DNA of 23,392 bases from the NCBI GenBank assembly GCA_029934695.1, contig JAOZLU010000039.1, forward strand, positions 1 to 23,392, written 5' to 3'. The notes beneath the pieces are model-generated. The model made no database searches. It saw only the letters and a program-made list of their open reading frames with translations, and was not told where the DNA came from. The translations under genes were made by a program, and so were the position numbers. Numbering within the stretch: position 1 is the first letter of the stretch; each line of letters opens with the position of its first letter. Below, in pieces: positions 1 to 6,895 of the stretch. This DNA is from Desulfobacterales bacterium (lineage in GTDB: Bacteria > Desulfobacterota > Desulfobacteria > Desulfobacterales > 4be13).

Positions 1-130
1 CGGATATCCGTTCAATCCTGAAATCCGCTGTCATATCTGTTTTGGAGGATGAAACGGATATCCGTTCAATCCTGAAATCCGCTGTCATATCTGTTTTGGA
101 GGATGAAACAGATATATCCATTCAATCCTG
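1..130. repeat. 54-bp tandem repeat, about 2.4 copies
   Basis: Bases 1-54 and 55-108 are identical, and a diverged partial third copy follows (109 to about 130). Each unit opens with the perfect palindrome CGGATATCCG and contains TTGGAGGATGAAA, which resembles a ribosome-binding site. The unit length is a multiple of three and the array runs off the left edge, so the copies could be the 3' end of an upstream reading frame or a non-coding array just before the antitoxin gene. Sequence alone does not decide between these. Confidence 0.8.
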
Positions 131-177
131 ACATGTTCGGAGATGCAAAATCAAGCAAAAAAAACTGAGGTGAAACA

Positions 178-342
178 ATGTTGCAGCAAATACAACTGAA
201 AGATGCTGAAAGCAACTTCACGGAACTTGTCCGAAAATCTCTTGCCGGGGATGAGTTCGTCATCATGATAGACGGCAGGCCGGCTCTCAGGCTGATCAAA
301 AATATTCCAGAAGGCTGGGAACTGCCGAGGGACAGGTGGTGA
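178..342 (+). CDS. Phd/YefM-like type II antitoxin, short, apparently orphan
   Basis: A 54-aa reading frame starting MLQQIQLKDAESNFTELV, preceded by a good GAGGTGA ribosome-binding site six bases before ATG 178. The order of features is that of Phd/YefM antitoxins: a short beta strand, an amphipathic helix (KDAESNFTELVRKSLAGDE), then VIMIDGRPALRLI. These proteins bind operator DNA as dimers through this N-terminal fold and neutralise a toxin with a C-terminal tail. The tail here is only about 14 residues (NIPEGWELPRDRW), so the protein is shorter than the usual 75-90 aa. No PIN, Doc or RelE-type toxin follows; the next 190 bases are repeat sequence. It may be a remnant, or an antitoxin acting on a toxin encoded elsewhere. 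Family call is from motif recognition; function is inferred. Confidence 0.7.
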   Translation: MLQQIQLKDAESNFTELVRKSLAGDEFVIMIDGRPALRLIKNIPEGWELPRDRW

Positions 343-360
343 TAAAAGATTGTCAGGGAG

Positions 361-471
361 CAACAGGGGAGCGCAGGCATCATAAAGTTGCCCGGTCCGC
401 CGGATTGGCAAATCCGAACCGTGAAGGGGCGGGGGATTTGCCAATCCCCGCGAGCAGCAGGGGAGCGCAGG
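361..471. repeat. Composite palindromic repeat with 14-bp inverted arms
   Basis: GGATTGGCAAATCC (402-415) and GGATTTGCCAATCC (434-447) are perfect reverse complements separated by 18 bases. The pair lies between two 17-bp direct repeats of the form CARCAGGGGAGCGCAGG (361-377 and 455-471, one mismatch). The block fills the place where a toxin gene would be expected after the antitoxin. It looks like a small dispersed palindromic element of the REP/MITE kind; copies elsewhere in the genome would be needed to prove that. Confidence 0.6.
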
Positions 472-532
472 AATATTTGCCAAACCCAGCGAGGATGCTT
501 TGGCAGACCATAAACTATGGAAAGGATTCAAT

Positions 533-798
533 ATGGGTCTGAAAGAAAAATTGCTGCAGTTCAGAGGAACAGAACCAGTCGAGGTTGACTGGGAGATTGA
601 GAAGGAGAAATGGCTGGTCTCGGTCAGAGTGCTCTACGAGCAGATTCACACCTGGCTCGATGATCTGGTGAACGAAAATATGATGCGTTTGTTGAATTCT
701 CCCGGGCGGATGTCCTGAGATATTTTGAGGGAATGAAGGAATTTATAGGTATTCCTGAACAATATATTGAAGATATGGCAAGGGCATCCGAGACTTGA
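533..798 (+). pseudogene. Small conserved-looking protein broken by a -1 frameshift
   Basis: ATG 533 follows an AAAGGA ribosome-binding site. The first frame reads MGLKEKLLQFRGTEPVEVDW, continues to ...WLDDLVNEN, then hits a stop at 716-718 after an unlike tail. The other frame continues the protein as YDAFVEFSRADVLRYFEGMK...DMARASET and stops at 796-798. Adding one A to the run at 675-678 (GAAAATATG to GAAAAATATG) joins both halves into one protein of about 88 aa with no internal stop (...VNEKYDAFVEFSR...). The charged helical start ending in WLDDLV resembles short uncharacterised proteins I have seen beside toxin-antitoxin genes, but I cannot name a family. The shift could be a real mutation, programmed frameshifting or a sequencing error. 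Confidence 0.6.
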
Positions 799-819
799 AC
801 AACCGATGCTTCGGCTATG

Positions 820-862
820 GTCCGGAGTGCAAAAATGAAGCCGCAAGGCGGAATTTTTTGCA
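820..862. repeat. Stem-loop repeat sharing its arm with the right end of the window
   Basis: Bases 820-835 (GTCCGGAGTGCAAAAA) are the exact reverse complement of 23287-23302. TGCAAAAA at 828-835 pairs with TTTTTGCA at the right end of the element, and the middle contains GCCGCAAGGC, itself a small hairpin. The same design (outer A/T-rich arm, small GC-rich centre) occurs at 23264-23295, so this is a dispersed repeat family in the host genome. Confidence 0.6.
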
Positions 863-1005
863 TTGCATCCGTATATGGGCGTGATTCCTTCCATCAGTCC
901 ACAATCTTCTAACCAGATTAAAGGGGATTGTGAAATGGACAAAAAAAATAGGTGCAGGCCTTGAAATTTCAGAATAAATCGTATATAAGAGTATTAAATT
1001 TGCTG

Positions 1006-1033
1006 ATTATAACGCTTTTCGGGGAGGCCGTGA
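1006..1033 (+). repeat. Solo end of the ATTATAACG palindromic element
   Basis: ATTATAACG at 1006-1014 is followed by CTTTTCGGGGAGGCCGTG. It aligns with the left end of the 160-bp element at 6230 (ATTATAACGGATTCAGGGGAGGCTGTG) and, inverted, with its right end at 6389. I find no matching right end nearby, so this copy is partial or its other arm has diverged. Confidence 0.5.
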
Positions 1034-1205
1034 ACGTGGTGGGCGTGAATATGCGTGAGCGTAAATGAATGTTTACGGCACGGCACGTTCACGGGGCTGT
1101 CTAATGTGATGAAAGGGGGGATTAAAAATGGACTTAATATGAAAATCGGGGAATGGAAATGGTTTAATGACAAAAAAAACAGAAAATGAGCAACAGGAGG
1201 AAAAA

Positions 1206-3185
1206 ATGAAATTCAGATGGCAGTTTGTTGTTTGTATGGGTGCATTACTTATGGCATGGGCTTTGGCTCCGGTTTCATCGTATGCAGAAGATGAGGTAAC
1301 CGTCGAGTGGGTGTTTCCAATCAGTTGCGATATGTCCTCGCCTGCTGTGGGGGCTGATGGAACCATTTATGTGGGGGCGGCAACAGAGTCGGATGAAGGC
1401 TCTCTTTATGCCATTGACCCTGATGATGCTGAAAAAGAGAAATGGGTTTTCCCAATCGACGACTGGGTGTATTCCTCTCCAGCCATAGGACTTGACGGAA
1501 CCATCTATGTCGGCTCATACGATATGAATCTCTATGCAGTCAACCCTGATGATGGTGAATCCGAGTGGGTGGAACCTTTTTCAAGTGGCGGAACGATCTC
1601 CTCTCCTGCAATAGGGCCTGATGGAACGATCTATGTCGGCGTGACAATATTAGTGGATGAGGATTTTTACATGGAGACAGGCAAGGCATGTGCGGTTTCC
1701 CCTGATGATGGATCAGAGAAATGGACTTTCGAGACAGAAGGGGCCATCCATTCTTCTCCGGCCATCGGTTCAGATGGTACGGTTTACGTCGGGTCAGAAG
1801 ATGGAAACCTCTACGCGCTCGACCCTGCTGATGGAAGCCTCAAATGGGAGATGCCTTTTCAGGTTGAAGGCAGTATCTATTCTTCCCCGGCCATCGGTGC
1901 GGACAGCACGATTTATGTTGGGACATTGACAACAACGGAAGATATCGAGAAAGGGAAACTCTATGCGGTTTCTCCTGAGGGGGATGAAAATTGGGTGTTG
2001 GATTTGCCAAACGGGATAATGCATTCCACGCCCGCTATAGGATTGGACGGTACAATATATGTGGGCACAGTAACATCCTATGACCCAACATTTGATGAAG
2101 TACTCAGCGATGGCAAACTCTATGCCGTCAGTCCAGATGGCGAGGAAAAGTGGCATTTTTTGACCGGATGGAGTGAATCTTCTCCTATTATCGGAACGGG
2201 CGGCACGATTTATATGGGATCAGAGGATGGGGATATTTATGCACTGAGTCCGAACAAGGAAGAAAGATGGAAGTTTCCGGTTGGGGAGGCAGATGCGTCA
2301 CCCGCGATAGGCCCGAACGGTACAATTTATGTCGGGTCAGAAGAAGGGCTTTATGCCATAAGCCATGTTTCAGAACAAGGGGTAAATCTGTCTTGGCCTA
2401 TGTTTCGGCGGGATTTGAGCCATACTGGCCGGGCTGACCTTCAGATCAGGGCGTTTATCCACACAGAAGAGAGAGGCCGTATTGAGGCGGTCTGGAAAGA
2501 AGGCGGCAGAGACGATACAGAGGGAGGACACCGCGTGATATGGGGGCATTTTTATGCCAGCCCCACTGATGTCACTTGGGGGAGCGAGCAGAATCCGGAT
2601 CTGTTTGTCAAAATCTGGTTTGATGCAAGCGGCCGGGTGGATGTGAACTTCTTCCATGTGTCTGTGCCTGAGATTGAAGTATTCTCGGCATATGAGGGGA
2701 TGACCGAACATGGCATGACAACAATGACCAACCGATACATCAGGCAATATTATGAAAATGGTCAGAGTCATATGGAGGAACAAGAAGAGGATGGATTGAC
2801 ACCCCTGGGGTATTCGCCTGCGGGTGATCCGTCAGGATATGCCACTGTCAAGGATCTCAAGATCGGCGCGGTGATCAATACGGTTGACGGGCCGAGTGAG
2901 GGATTCTGGCGCAAAGGTGGAGAAGATAAAACCGACGCGGGCCATGAGGTGGTCTGGGGATACTTTTATGCGGATCCTGAGAAATTCAGATGGGCAAGTG
3001 AACAGAACCCGGACTTGTTTGTGAAAATATGGTTTGACACGGACGGCCGGGTGGATGTGAACTTCTTCCATGTGTCTGTGCCGGATATTGAGGTCTTTTC
3101 TGATCTGCCGACTGAAGGGGGGTATGATCAGAAGGGGACAACGATCACAGATGACAGGTATGTTCGGCATGTGTATCAGAGGTAG
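1206..3185 (+). CDS. Secreted PQQ-like beta-propeller protein with duplicated C-terminal domain
   Basis: A 659-aa protein. I chose ATG 1206 because AGGAGG (1195-1200) sits five bases before it; a longer frame from 1167 lacks a site and would bury the signal peptide. Residues 1-28 form a Sec signal peptide ending SSYA. Residues from about 33 to 405 contain eight repeats of the type SSPAIGxDGTIYVGSxDGxLYAxxPxDGxxKW, the signature of PQQ_2/BamB-like propellers. The repeats suggest a binding scaffold. I see no enzyme motif, and quinone binding should not be assumed. Two copies of a roughly 100-aa unit follow (about 420-520 and 555-659), each with a W..GG.D.T..GH.V.WG.FYA stretch, then SEQNPDLFVKIWFD, RVDVNFFHVSVP and a TT.T.RY end. 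I do not recognise this domain. Probably periplasmic or extracellular. It stands alone, convergent with the minus-strand block. Confidence 0.85.
   Translation: MKFRWQFVVCMGALLMAWALAPVSSYAEDEVTVEWVFPISCDMSSPAVGADGTIYVGAATESDEGSLYAIDPDDAEKEKWVFPIDDWVYSSPAIGLDGTIYVGSYDMNLYAVNPDDGESEWVEPFSSGGTISSPAIGPDGTIYVGVTILVDEDFYMETGKACAVSPDDGSEKWTFETEGAIHSSPAIGSDGTVYVGSEDGNLYALDPADGSLKWEMPFQVEGSIYSSPAIGADSTIYVGTLTTTEDIEKGKLYAVSPEGDENWVLDLPNGIMHSTPAIGLDGTIYVGTVTSYDPTFDEVLSDGKLYAVSPDGEEKWHFLTGWSESSPIIGTGGTIYMGSEDGDIYALSPNKEERWKFPVGEADASPAIGPNGTIYVGSEEGLYAISHVSEQGVNLSWPMFRRDLSHTGRADLQIRAFIHTEERGRIEAVWKEGGRDDTEGGHRVIWGHFYASPTDVTWGSEQNPDLFVKIWFDASGRVDVNFFHVSVPEIEVFSAYEGMTEHGMTTMTNRYIRQYYENGQSHMEEQEEDGLTPLGYSPAGDPSGYATVKDLKIGAVINTVDGPSEGFWRKGGEDKTDAGHEVVWGYFYADPEKFRWASEQNPDLFVKIWFDTDGRVDVNFFHVSVPDIEVFSDLPTEGGYDQKGTTITDDRYVRHVYQR
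2631..3082 (+). repeat. 38-bp identical repeat inside the propeller gene
   Basis: Bases 2631-2668 and 3045-3082 are identical (38 bp, beginning GGCCGGGTGGATGTGAACTT). They encode GRVDVNFFHVSVP in each of the two C-terminal domain copies, while the flanking codons differ. Identity at synonymous positions suggests a recent duplication or gene conversion. Confidence 0.75.
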
Positions 3186-3205
3186 GTGGGTCGCCTGACT
3201 GAAAA

Positions 3206-3246
3206 GGGTGAAATGTTGCCGGGCGAGCCTTTCCTGCGTTTCACCC
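3206..3246. terminator. Inverted repeat between convergent genes, possible bidirectional terminator
   Basis: GGGTGAAA (3206-3213) pairs with TTTCACCC (3239-3246) across a 25-base loop, between the stop of the propeller gene at 3185 and the stop of the minus-strand gene at 3250. There is no long T run on either side, so it may be a dispersed palindrome rather than a true terminator. Confidence 0.35.
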
Positions 3247-3249
3247 GTC

Positions 3250-3669
3250 TTATAACCATTGAAAAATATCTTCAAGGGAATTGCAGACTTTAGAGTTTTC
3301 TTGTTGTTGCAATTCTTGTTGGCACTTTTTCAAAGCCGATTGCAGATGTTGAGGCATATCATCTGTTATAAGAAAACATGCAATGGTATGTTCTGGTTGT
3401 TTACAAATACCGACTGTAGCTTCAACAAGGCTGTATGCGCTTATATGTTGTCCGTTTTTATTCGGATCGGCTATAACAAAAAGCATGAAATGTGAATTCT
3501 GTTTCGCTTCATCTTCCCGCTTCTGAGCAGTGCTATTCCATTCAGCAACAACAGGGTTAAAATATATGATGCCTTTTGTCTCTAATATAGGAATCAATCT
3601 TCTACGCCATCTCGAATTACCACAGGTCCCGCCTAAAAAAAGATCATATTTTTTTAAATGTTCTGCCAT
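3250..3669 (-). CDS. Nucleoside 2-deoxyribosyltransferase-like protein
   Basis: A 139-aa protein, start preceded by AGAGGT seven bases upstream. It begins YDLFLGGTCGNSRWRRRLIP, then YFNPVVAEWNSTAQKREDEA, then MLFVIADPNKNGQHISAYSLVEA. This pattern (GGT near residue 13, NP at 38-39, an acid/polar segment, and a Glu at 83 after SxxE-like spacing) matches the Nuc_deoxyri_tr2 family (PF15891) by recognition. Members share a flavodoxin-like fold with classical enzymes that cleave the glycosidic bond of deoxynucleosides; activity of this subfamily is mostly unproven. It is the last gene of the minus-strand block, 37 bases after the SLATT-like gene, so it probably belongs to the same unit and could make, degrade or sense a nucleotide signal. 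Length is normal for the family. Confidence 0.72.
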   Translation of the reverse strand: MAEHLKKYDLFLGGTCGNSRWRRRLIPILETKGIIYFNPVVAEWNSTAQKREDEAKQNSHFMLFVIADPNKNGQHISAYSLVEATVGICKQPEHTIACFLITDDMPQHLQSALKKCQQELQQQENSKVCNSLEDIFQWL

Positions 3670-3706
3670 TTTTTAACCTCTATGCCTATATACTTGATTG
3701 CGAAAT

Positions 3707-4807
3707 TCAGATAGTCAGCTCTTTAGCTGTAGTTAAGGCATACCATTGCTGACATTCACTCATCATCACGTTTTCAATTTCATGAAGCACCTTATCTAAT
3801 TCATTATCACTTCCTACATTTCGCAATTGTCTGGATAAAGCAGTAAGACTTATCTCAACAGATCGAGAATGTTGAATCATCCGGCGACAATCAAGTTGTG
3901 TCCGAATAGCATTGAGAGAGGCTCCGATAGCCGGAAAAACAAGAGAAATAAAAGTGAATATTTTTAAACATTCCAAATTATATCCACAGATATCTAACAC
4001 GAACATGAGAAGAAAATTGAGGAATGTTATAAAAAGAGTGAAGTAAAAAACTATATTACCGAAATTGTGAAGCTTCCTATCTTCGGCATCTCTTTTTCCA
4101 ATGTTATTTCTATGGTAATCGCATTGATTATCTACCCATTGTTCTCTGATAAAATCACGCTGTGATGTTATTAGAGTTGCATCTTCTATATCAGGTATTT
4201 TTCCCAAATCACACAGATAATCATCAAAATACTGATTCATCCATGAATCGGGATCGAAAACTCCAGAGGGATTTTCACATTGAGCACCGGAATATTTTCT
4301 GCCCACAGCGGTTAAAAAAAAGGCACTACGGAAACGTTCAGTCAGATAACGATAATCAAGCCATTTTTTGTGCCATGATCGCTGTTTCTCAATTCTTAAT
4401 ACCAAAATTATTCCTATCAGGGCAGATGCTTCTATTAAACTTAACCAAATCCAATTAGGGAGAAACAATGTCTGAACAGATACTATTGCAATCGCCAAAA
4501 CTGAAAATATGTAGATGAAAAAATTGGCTGAACGATACTGATTCTGATATCGAATTGCCAGTTTGTCTGCTTTCACATATCCGTCAAGAATTTGGATGAA
4601 GGGAGGCTCTAAGCATTCAATTTTCAAGCGTTCTTTCCATGCCTTGAGAGTAGAAAGCATATCTTCTTTGTCGGACTCGGAATAATGGGGAACTATAGAT
4701 TTGATAAATTTAATTTTACTCAGACATTCCAGCCAGAGCGGCCATTCCATCGGTTCTATTTTATATTCTTCTAAAGATTCCGATAATTTTGAGTTTGTAT
4801 TAGGCAT
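3707..4807 (-). CDS. Four-TM SLATT/DUF4231-like membrane effector
   Basis: A 366-aa protein from ATG 4807, chosen because AAGGAG lies six bases before it; an upstream ATG at 4861 overlaps the TIR gene but has no site. Two similar halves are visible: an N-terminal pair of TM helices (about 94-114 and 118-138) followed by the basic/aromatic stretch RIEKQRSWHKKWLDYRYLTERFR, and a second pair (about 250-272 and 280-302) followed by RTQLDCRRMIQHSRSVEISL. Paired TM helices followed by an amphipathic arginine-rich helix are typical of the SLATT/DUF4231 superfamily, described as predicted pore-forming effectors tied to nucleotide-signalling modules such as SMODS, SLOG and TIR. Here it follows a TIR gene by 46 bases and precedes a deoxyribosyltransferase-like gene, which supports that reading. 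The exact subfamily is uncertain, and membrane damage as an output is inferred. Confidence 0.68.
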   Translation of the reverse strand: MPNTNSKLSESLEEYKIEPMEWPLWLECLSKIKFIKSIVPHYSESDKEDMLSTLKAWKERLKIECLEPPFIQILDGYVKADKLAIRYQNQYRSANFFIYIFSVLAIAIVSVQTLFLPNWIWLSLIEASALIGIILVLRIEKQRSWHKKWLDYRYLTERFRSAFFLTAVGRKYSGAQCENPSGVFDPDSWMNQYFDDYLCDLGKIPDIEDATLITSQRDFIREQWVDNQCDYHRNNIGKRDAEDRKLHNFGNIVFYFTLFITFLNFLLMFVLDICGYNLECLKIFTFISLVFPAIGASLNAIRTQLDCRRMIQHSRSVEISLTALSRQLRNVGSDNELDKVLHEIENVMMSECQQWYALTTAKELTI

Positions 4808-4853
4808 TTCCATCTCCTTTTTTGGAATTACTGAAATTGAATTCCGCCATTTA

Positions 4854-6176
4854 TCATTCACAGGTAAATTTTATCTGATCAGCCCCTTCTTTCCCTACAC
4901 TTACACTTACGCTGATTTTATTCTCAATAGTATCTATCTCGCCTTCAATTGAAACTTCTTTACTATTACTATTTACAGTAATTTTATCTTTATTCCAAAA
5001 TTCATTTTGTTTGTAATCATAGCAATATTCCCCTCCATTAAAATTATAGCCCCAGAATGATACAGGAATTTCCGGCTTCACTTGTTTGATAGTTATAATT
5101 TCACCACATTCTTGAGAGATTGTGGGACAACTTTTGATTTGCAACTCAAATTCATCAGAGCCAGATAAAAGTTTTCTAGTACATCTCCACACACTCGGCT
5201 TACCATTCTTAATCAAGAAGTTTTTATCAATTTGAAAGTCTATACTTTGGTCATTAAAAAACTCTTCATATTCGGATTTACCATATACGCATCGAATTTC
5301 AATATATTTTTTTTGAAAACGATGGAAAAAAGCGTAAATCTTAAAGCTTCCATTTATGTCTGTAGTATCACTGGCAAAACTACTGAATATGTATTTATTA
5401 TAGACATTTTCATAGAGCCACTTATGAATGCCTGACTCCCCTGTGACCTCTATTCTCACATGAGGTATTCCATCTTGTTTACCGCTATTTTTAAAGAAAA
5501 CATTACCTTTTATTGATGTCGGCAGTACAGATACTATGATAACTATAAAAACAATAACTATAAAAATAGCAATCTTCATCTTACTCCAGATAAGAGACTT
5601 TAATTTTTTTGCGAGATCTTCCTTGACTTTATTTGACGATTCTTGATTATAGGTTCCATTATCATCAAAAAGAGGACTTTGCAGATTTAAGATATGCATT
5701 CTTCGCTTTGTTATCCATTTCACTTCACCTGTATCGCAGTATTTAACAATTATCGGAAGAATTTTTCGCTTGCGAGAAAAAAATTTGGGAATAAATTTTC
5801 GCTTGCGAGAAAAAATCAAAGGCATCTCTATTTTTGAAATAAAATCCCGGGTAAAAAAACTATCGGTGAGGAATAATATGGCAATCTTGGAATTTTTTAT
5901 ATTTTCTTTAATTACTTCTAAATAGTTCTCTCCTCCCTCAATCTCTCCATCGGTCCAAACCTTACTCATCAAATTGATTTCATTTTTATTCAACCATTCT
6001 ATCGCCCCTTTTTCAGAATACGACTCAATCTCTAACAAATTCTTTAATATTTCATCCTTCTCCTTGACATCAGAGTGGGCGTAAGAAATGAAAACAGTCG
6101 GTTTTAAAGGAGTTGATATCCAGTTGAGAATTTTCCATAAATATATACTCCAACGTTGGCGTTTTTTTTCACTCAT
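4854..6176 (-). CDS. Membrane-anchored TIR protein with extracytoplasmic beta-sandwich
   Basis: A 440-aa protein. Residues 26-170 form a TIR domain: TVFISYAHSD (27-36), VWTDGEIEGGENY (73-85), SKIAILFLTDSFFTRDFISKIEMP (96-119), with Glu117 where the NAD-cleaving glutamate of enzymatic TIRs lies. One strong TM helix follows (about 200-220). Beyond it, GNVFFKNSG...IPHVRIEVTG...DTTDINGSFKIYAFF looks like a carboxypeptidase-regulatory/transthyretin-like sandwich, then another beta-rich segment with four cysteines to residue 440. With the positively charged side (WSKMK) before the helix, the TIR should be cytoplasmic and the C-terminal part outside the inner membrane. This layout fits a receptor with a nucleotide-hydrolysing inner domain. 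An in-frame 33-bp duplication lies inside the TIR domain. The ribosome-binding site (GAGGAA, about 12 bases from ATG) is weak. NADase activity is inferred. Confidence 0.8.
   Translation of the reverse strand: MSEKKRQRWSIYLWKILNWISTPLKPTVFISYAHSDVKEKDEILKNLLEIESYSEKGAIEWLNKNEINLMSKVWTDGEIEGGENYLEVIKENIKNSKIAILFLTDSFFTRDFISKIEMPLIFSRKRKFIPKFFSRKRKILPIIVKYCDTGEVKWITKRRMHILNLQSPLFDDNGTYNQESSNKVKEDLAKKLKSLIWSKMKIAIFIVIVFIVIIVSVLPTSIKGNVFFKNSGKQDGIPHVRIEVTGESGIHKWLYENVYNKYIFSSFASDTTDINGSFKIYAFFHRFQKKYIEIRCVYGKSEYEEFFNDQSIDFQIDKNFLIKNGKPSVWRCTRKLLSGSDEFELQIKSCPTISQECGEIITIKQVKPEIPVSFWGYNFNGGEYCYDYKQNEFWNKDKITVNSNSKEVSIEGEIDTIENKISVSVSVGKEGADQIKFTCE
5763..5815. repeat. In-frame 33-bp duplication inside the TIR domain
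   Basis: TTTTCGCTTGCGAGAAAAAA occurs at 5763-5782 and again at 5796-5815, exactly 33 bases apart. On the minus strand the two copies encode FSRKRKFIPKF and FSRKRKILPII (residues 122-132 and 133-143), just after Glu117. The repeated core is nearly self-complementary (TTTTCG...CGAGAAAA), which could promote slippage. Confidence 0.75.
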
Positions 6177-6229
6177 TTAATTGATATTTCCTCAAGTCTC
6201 AAGTCTAAGAAGCTGTTGAATTTTTTCTG

Positions 6230-6389
6230 ATTATAACGGATTCAGGGGAGGCTGTGTGACTGAACCGGAAACTACGAATCACACGAATCAGCAGAGAGCA
6301 CGCCAAGCGCGGATCACACCGGAAAAAAAAGGCTCGTATCTGCCATTCGTGGTTCGTGCTTTGCAGTCTCCCCCAAAAAACGTTATAAT
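6230..6389. mobile_element. 160-bp MITE-like palindromic element between the two TIR genes
   Basis: Ends are perfect 9-bp inverted repeats: ATTATAACG (6230-6238) and CGTTATAAT (6381-6389). Similarity continues inward (GGGGAGGC on the left, GTCTCCCCC on the right). The interior contains ACGAATCACACGAATC facing ATTCGTGGTTCGTGC, a second imperfect arm. A partial relative lies at 1006. It has no coding capacity. The right terminus provides the stop codon (6383-6385) and last codons of the upstream TIR-like gene, and the element separates the first two genes of the minus-strand block from the other three. Confidence 0.6.
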
Positions 6390-6895
6390 AAGAATTTTTT
6401 AACCACTTCCACAGGTTTTTCTGTAGATTTCATCATTACGCTTTCAAGTTCTTGTTCTGTACTACTACCTAAATATCTTTTCACACTTTCAAATCTTTCA
6501 TTCTTGTCTGTAACTATTAATACTTTTATGCGGCCTCTTTTTTCTTTAATCTCAACAACATCTTCGTGAGCATCCGAAGGTTCCTCAGATGGATAATTAT
6601 CATTGACGATAATAATTGCAAATGTAGCTTTTTTCACCTCTTTTTTGTTTTTTTTTGCAAAATCACATCCCTTCAGAATCCAATCATCATTCCATAGTCT
6701 GATTTTACATTTCTTTTTTATAGATACATCCCCCTCCAGAGCTTTAACCAATTTATCCTTTATTGCTTTGTCCTCATAGCTAAAAGCTATATAAATTATT
6801 ATTTTTCTTTTTCTATACCACAAAATTATTATCAGACTGATTATGATAACTATCGCGGTTATGATGCAAGCTGTCAAATAGTAGTATTCACTCAT
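6383..6895 (-). CDS. Membrane-anchored TIR-like protein
   Basis: A 170-aa protein. Residues 7-27 are a single N-terminal TM helix (TACIITAIVIIISLIIILW) followed by a basic RKRK stop-transfer, placing the rest in the cytoplasm. From about 32 the sequence follows the TIR order: IIIYIAFSYEDKAIKDKLVK (strand A, box-1-like SYEDK), IRLWNDDWILKGCDF (strand B/BB loop with LWND), then VKKATFAIIIVNDNYPSEE (strand D/box 2) and KVLIVTDKNERFE. The usual catalytic Glu is hard to place; E104, E105 or E111 are candidates, so it may be an adaptor rather than an enzyme. Its ATG shares ATGA with the stop of the lipoprotein gene upstream, which implies translational coupling. Its 3' end runs into the 160-bp repeat element, so the natural C-terminus may have been altered. 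Confidence 0.7.
   Translation of the reverse strand: MSEYYYLTACIITAIVIIISLIIILWYRKRKIIIYIAFSYEDKAIKDKLVKALEGDVSIKKKCKIRLWNDDWILKGCDFAKKNKKEVKKATFAIIIVNDNYPSEEPSDAHEDVVEIKEKRGRIKVLIVTDKNERFESVKRYLGSSTEQELESVMMKSTEKPVEVVKKFLL

Larger units (their letters stand above)
799..1205. other. Gene-free spacer carrying three stem-loop or repeat elements
   Basis: No convincing reading frame lies here. The spacer holds a stem-loop repeat (820-862), a copy of the ATTATAACG element end (1006-1033) and an 11-bp inverted repeat, CCGTGAACGTG (1028-1038) against CACGTTCACGG (1084-1094). The last 65 bases lead into the propeller gene. I see TAATAT at 1135-1140 but no matching -35, so I do not call a promoter. 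Confidence 0.6.

Noticed and set aside
1..130. CRISPR array
   Set aside because: The 54-bp units are contiguous identical repeats without unique spacers.
151..531. 126-aa minus-strand frame over the antitoxin region
   Set aside because: It covers the antitoxin gene and palindromic repeat in antisense and shows no domain; the plus-strand antitoxin has a proper ribosome-binding site.
1206..2400. Quinoprotein dehydrogenase
   Set aside because: Only the structural propeller repeat is present; no catalytic or cofactor-binding residues of PQQ dehydrogenases were recognised.
4808..4861. N-terminal extension of the SLATT-like protein from ATG 4861
   Set aside because: No ribosome-binding site precedes it, while ATG 4807 has AAGGAG at ideal spacing.
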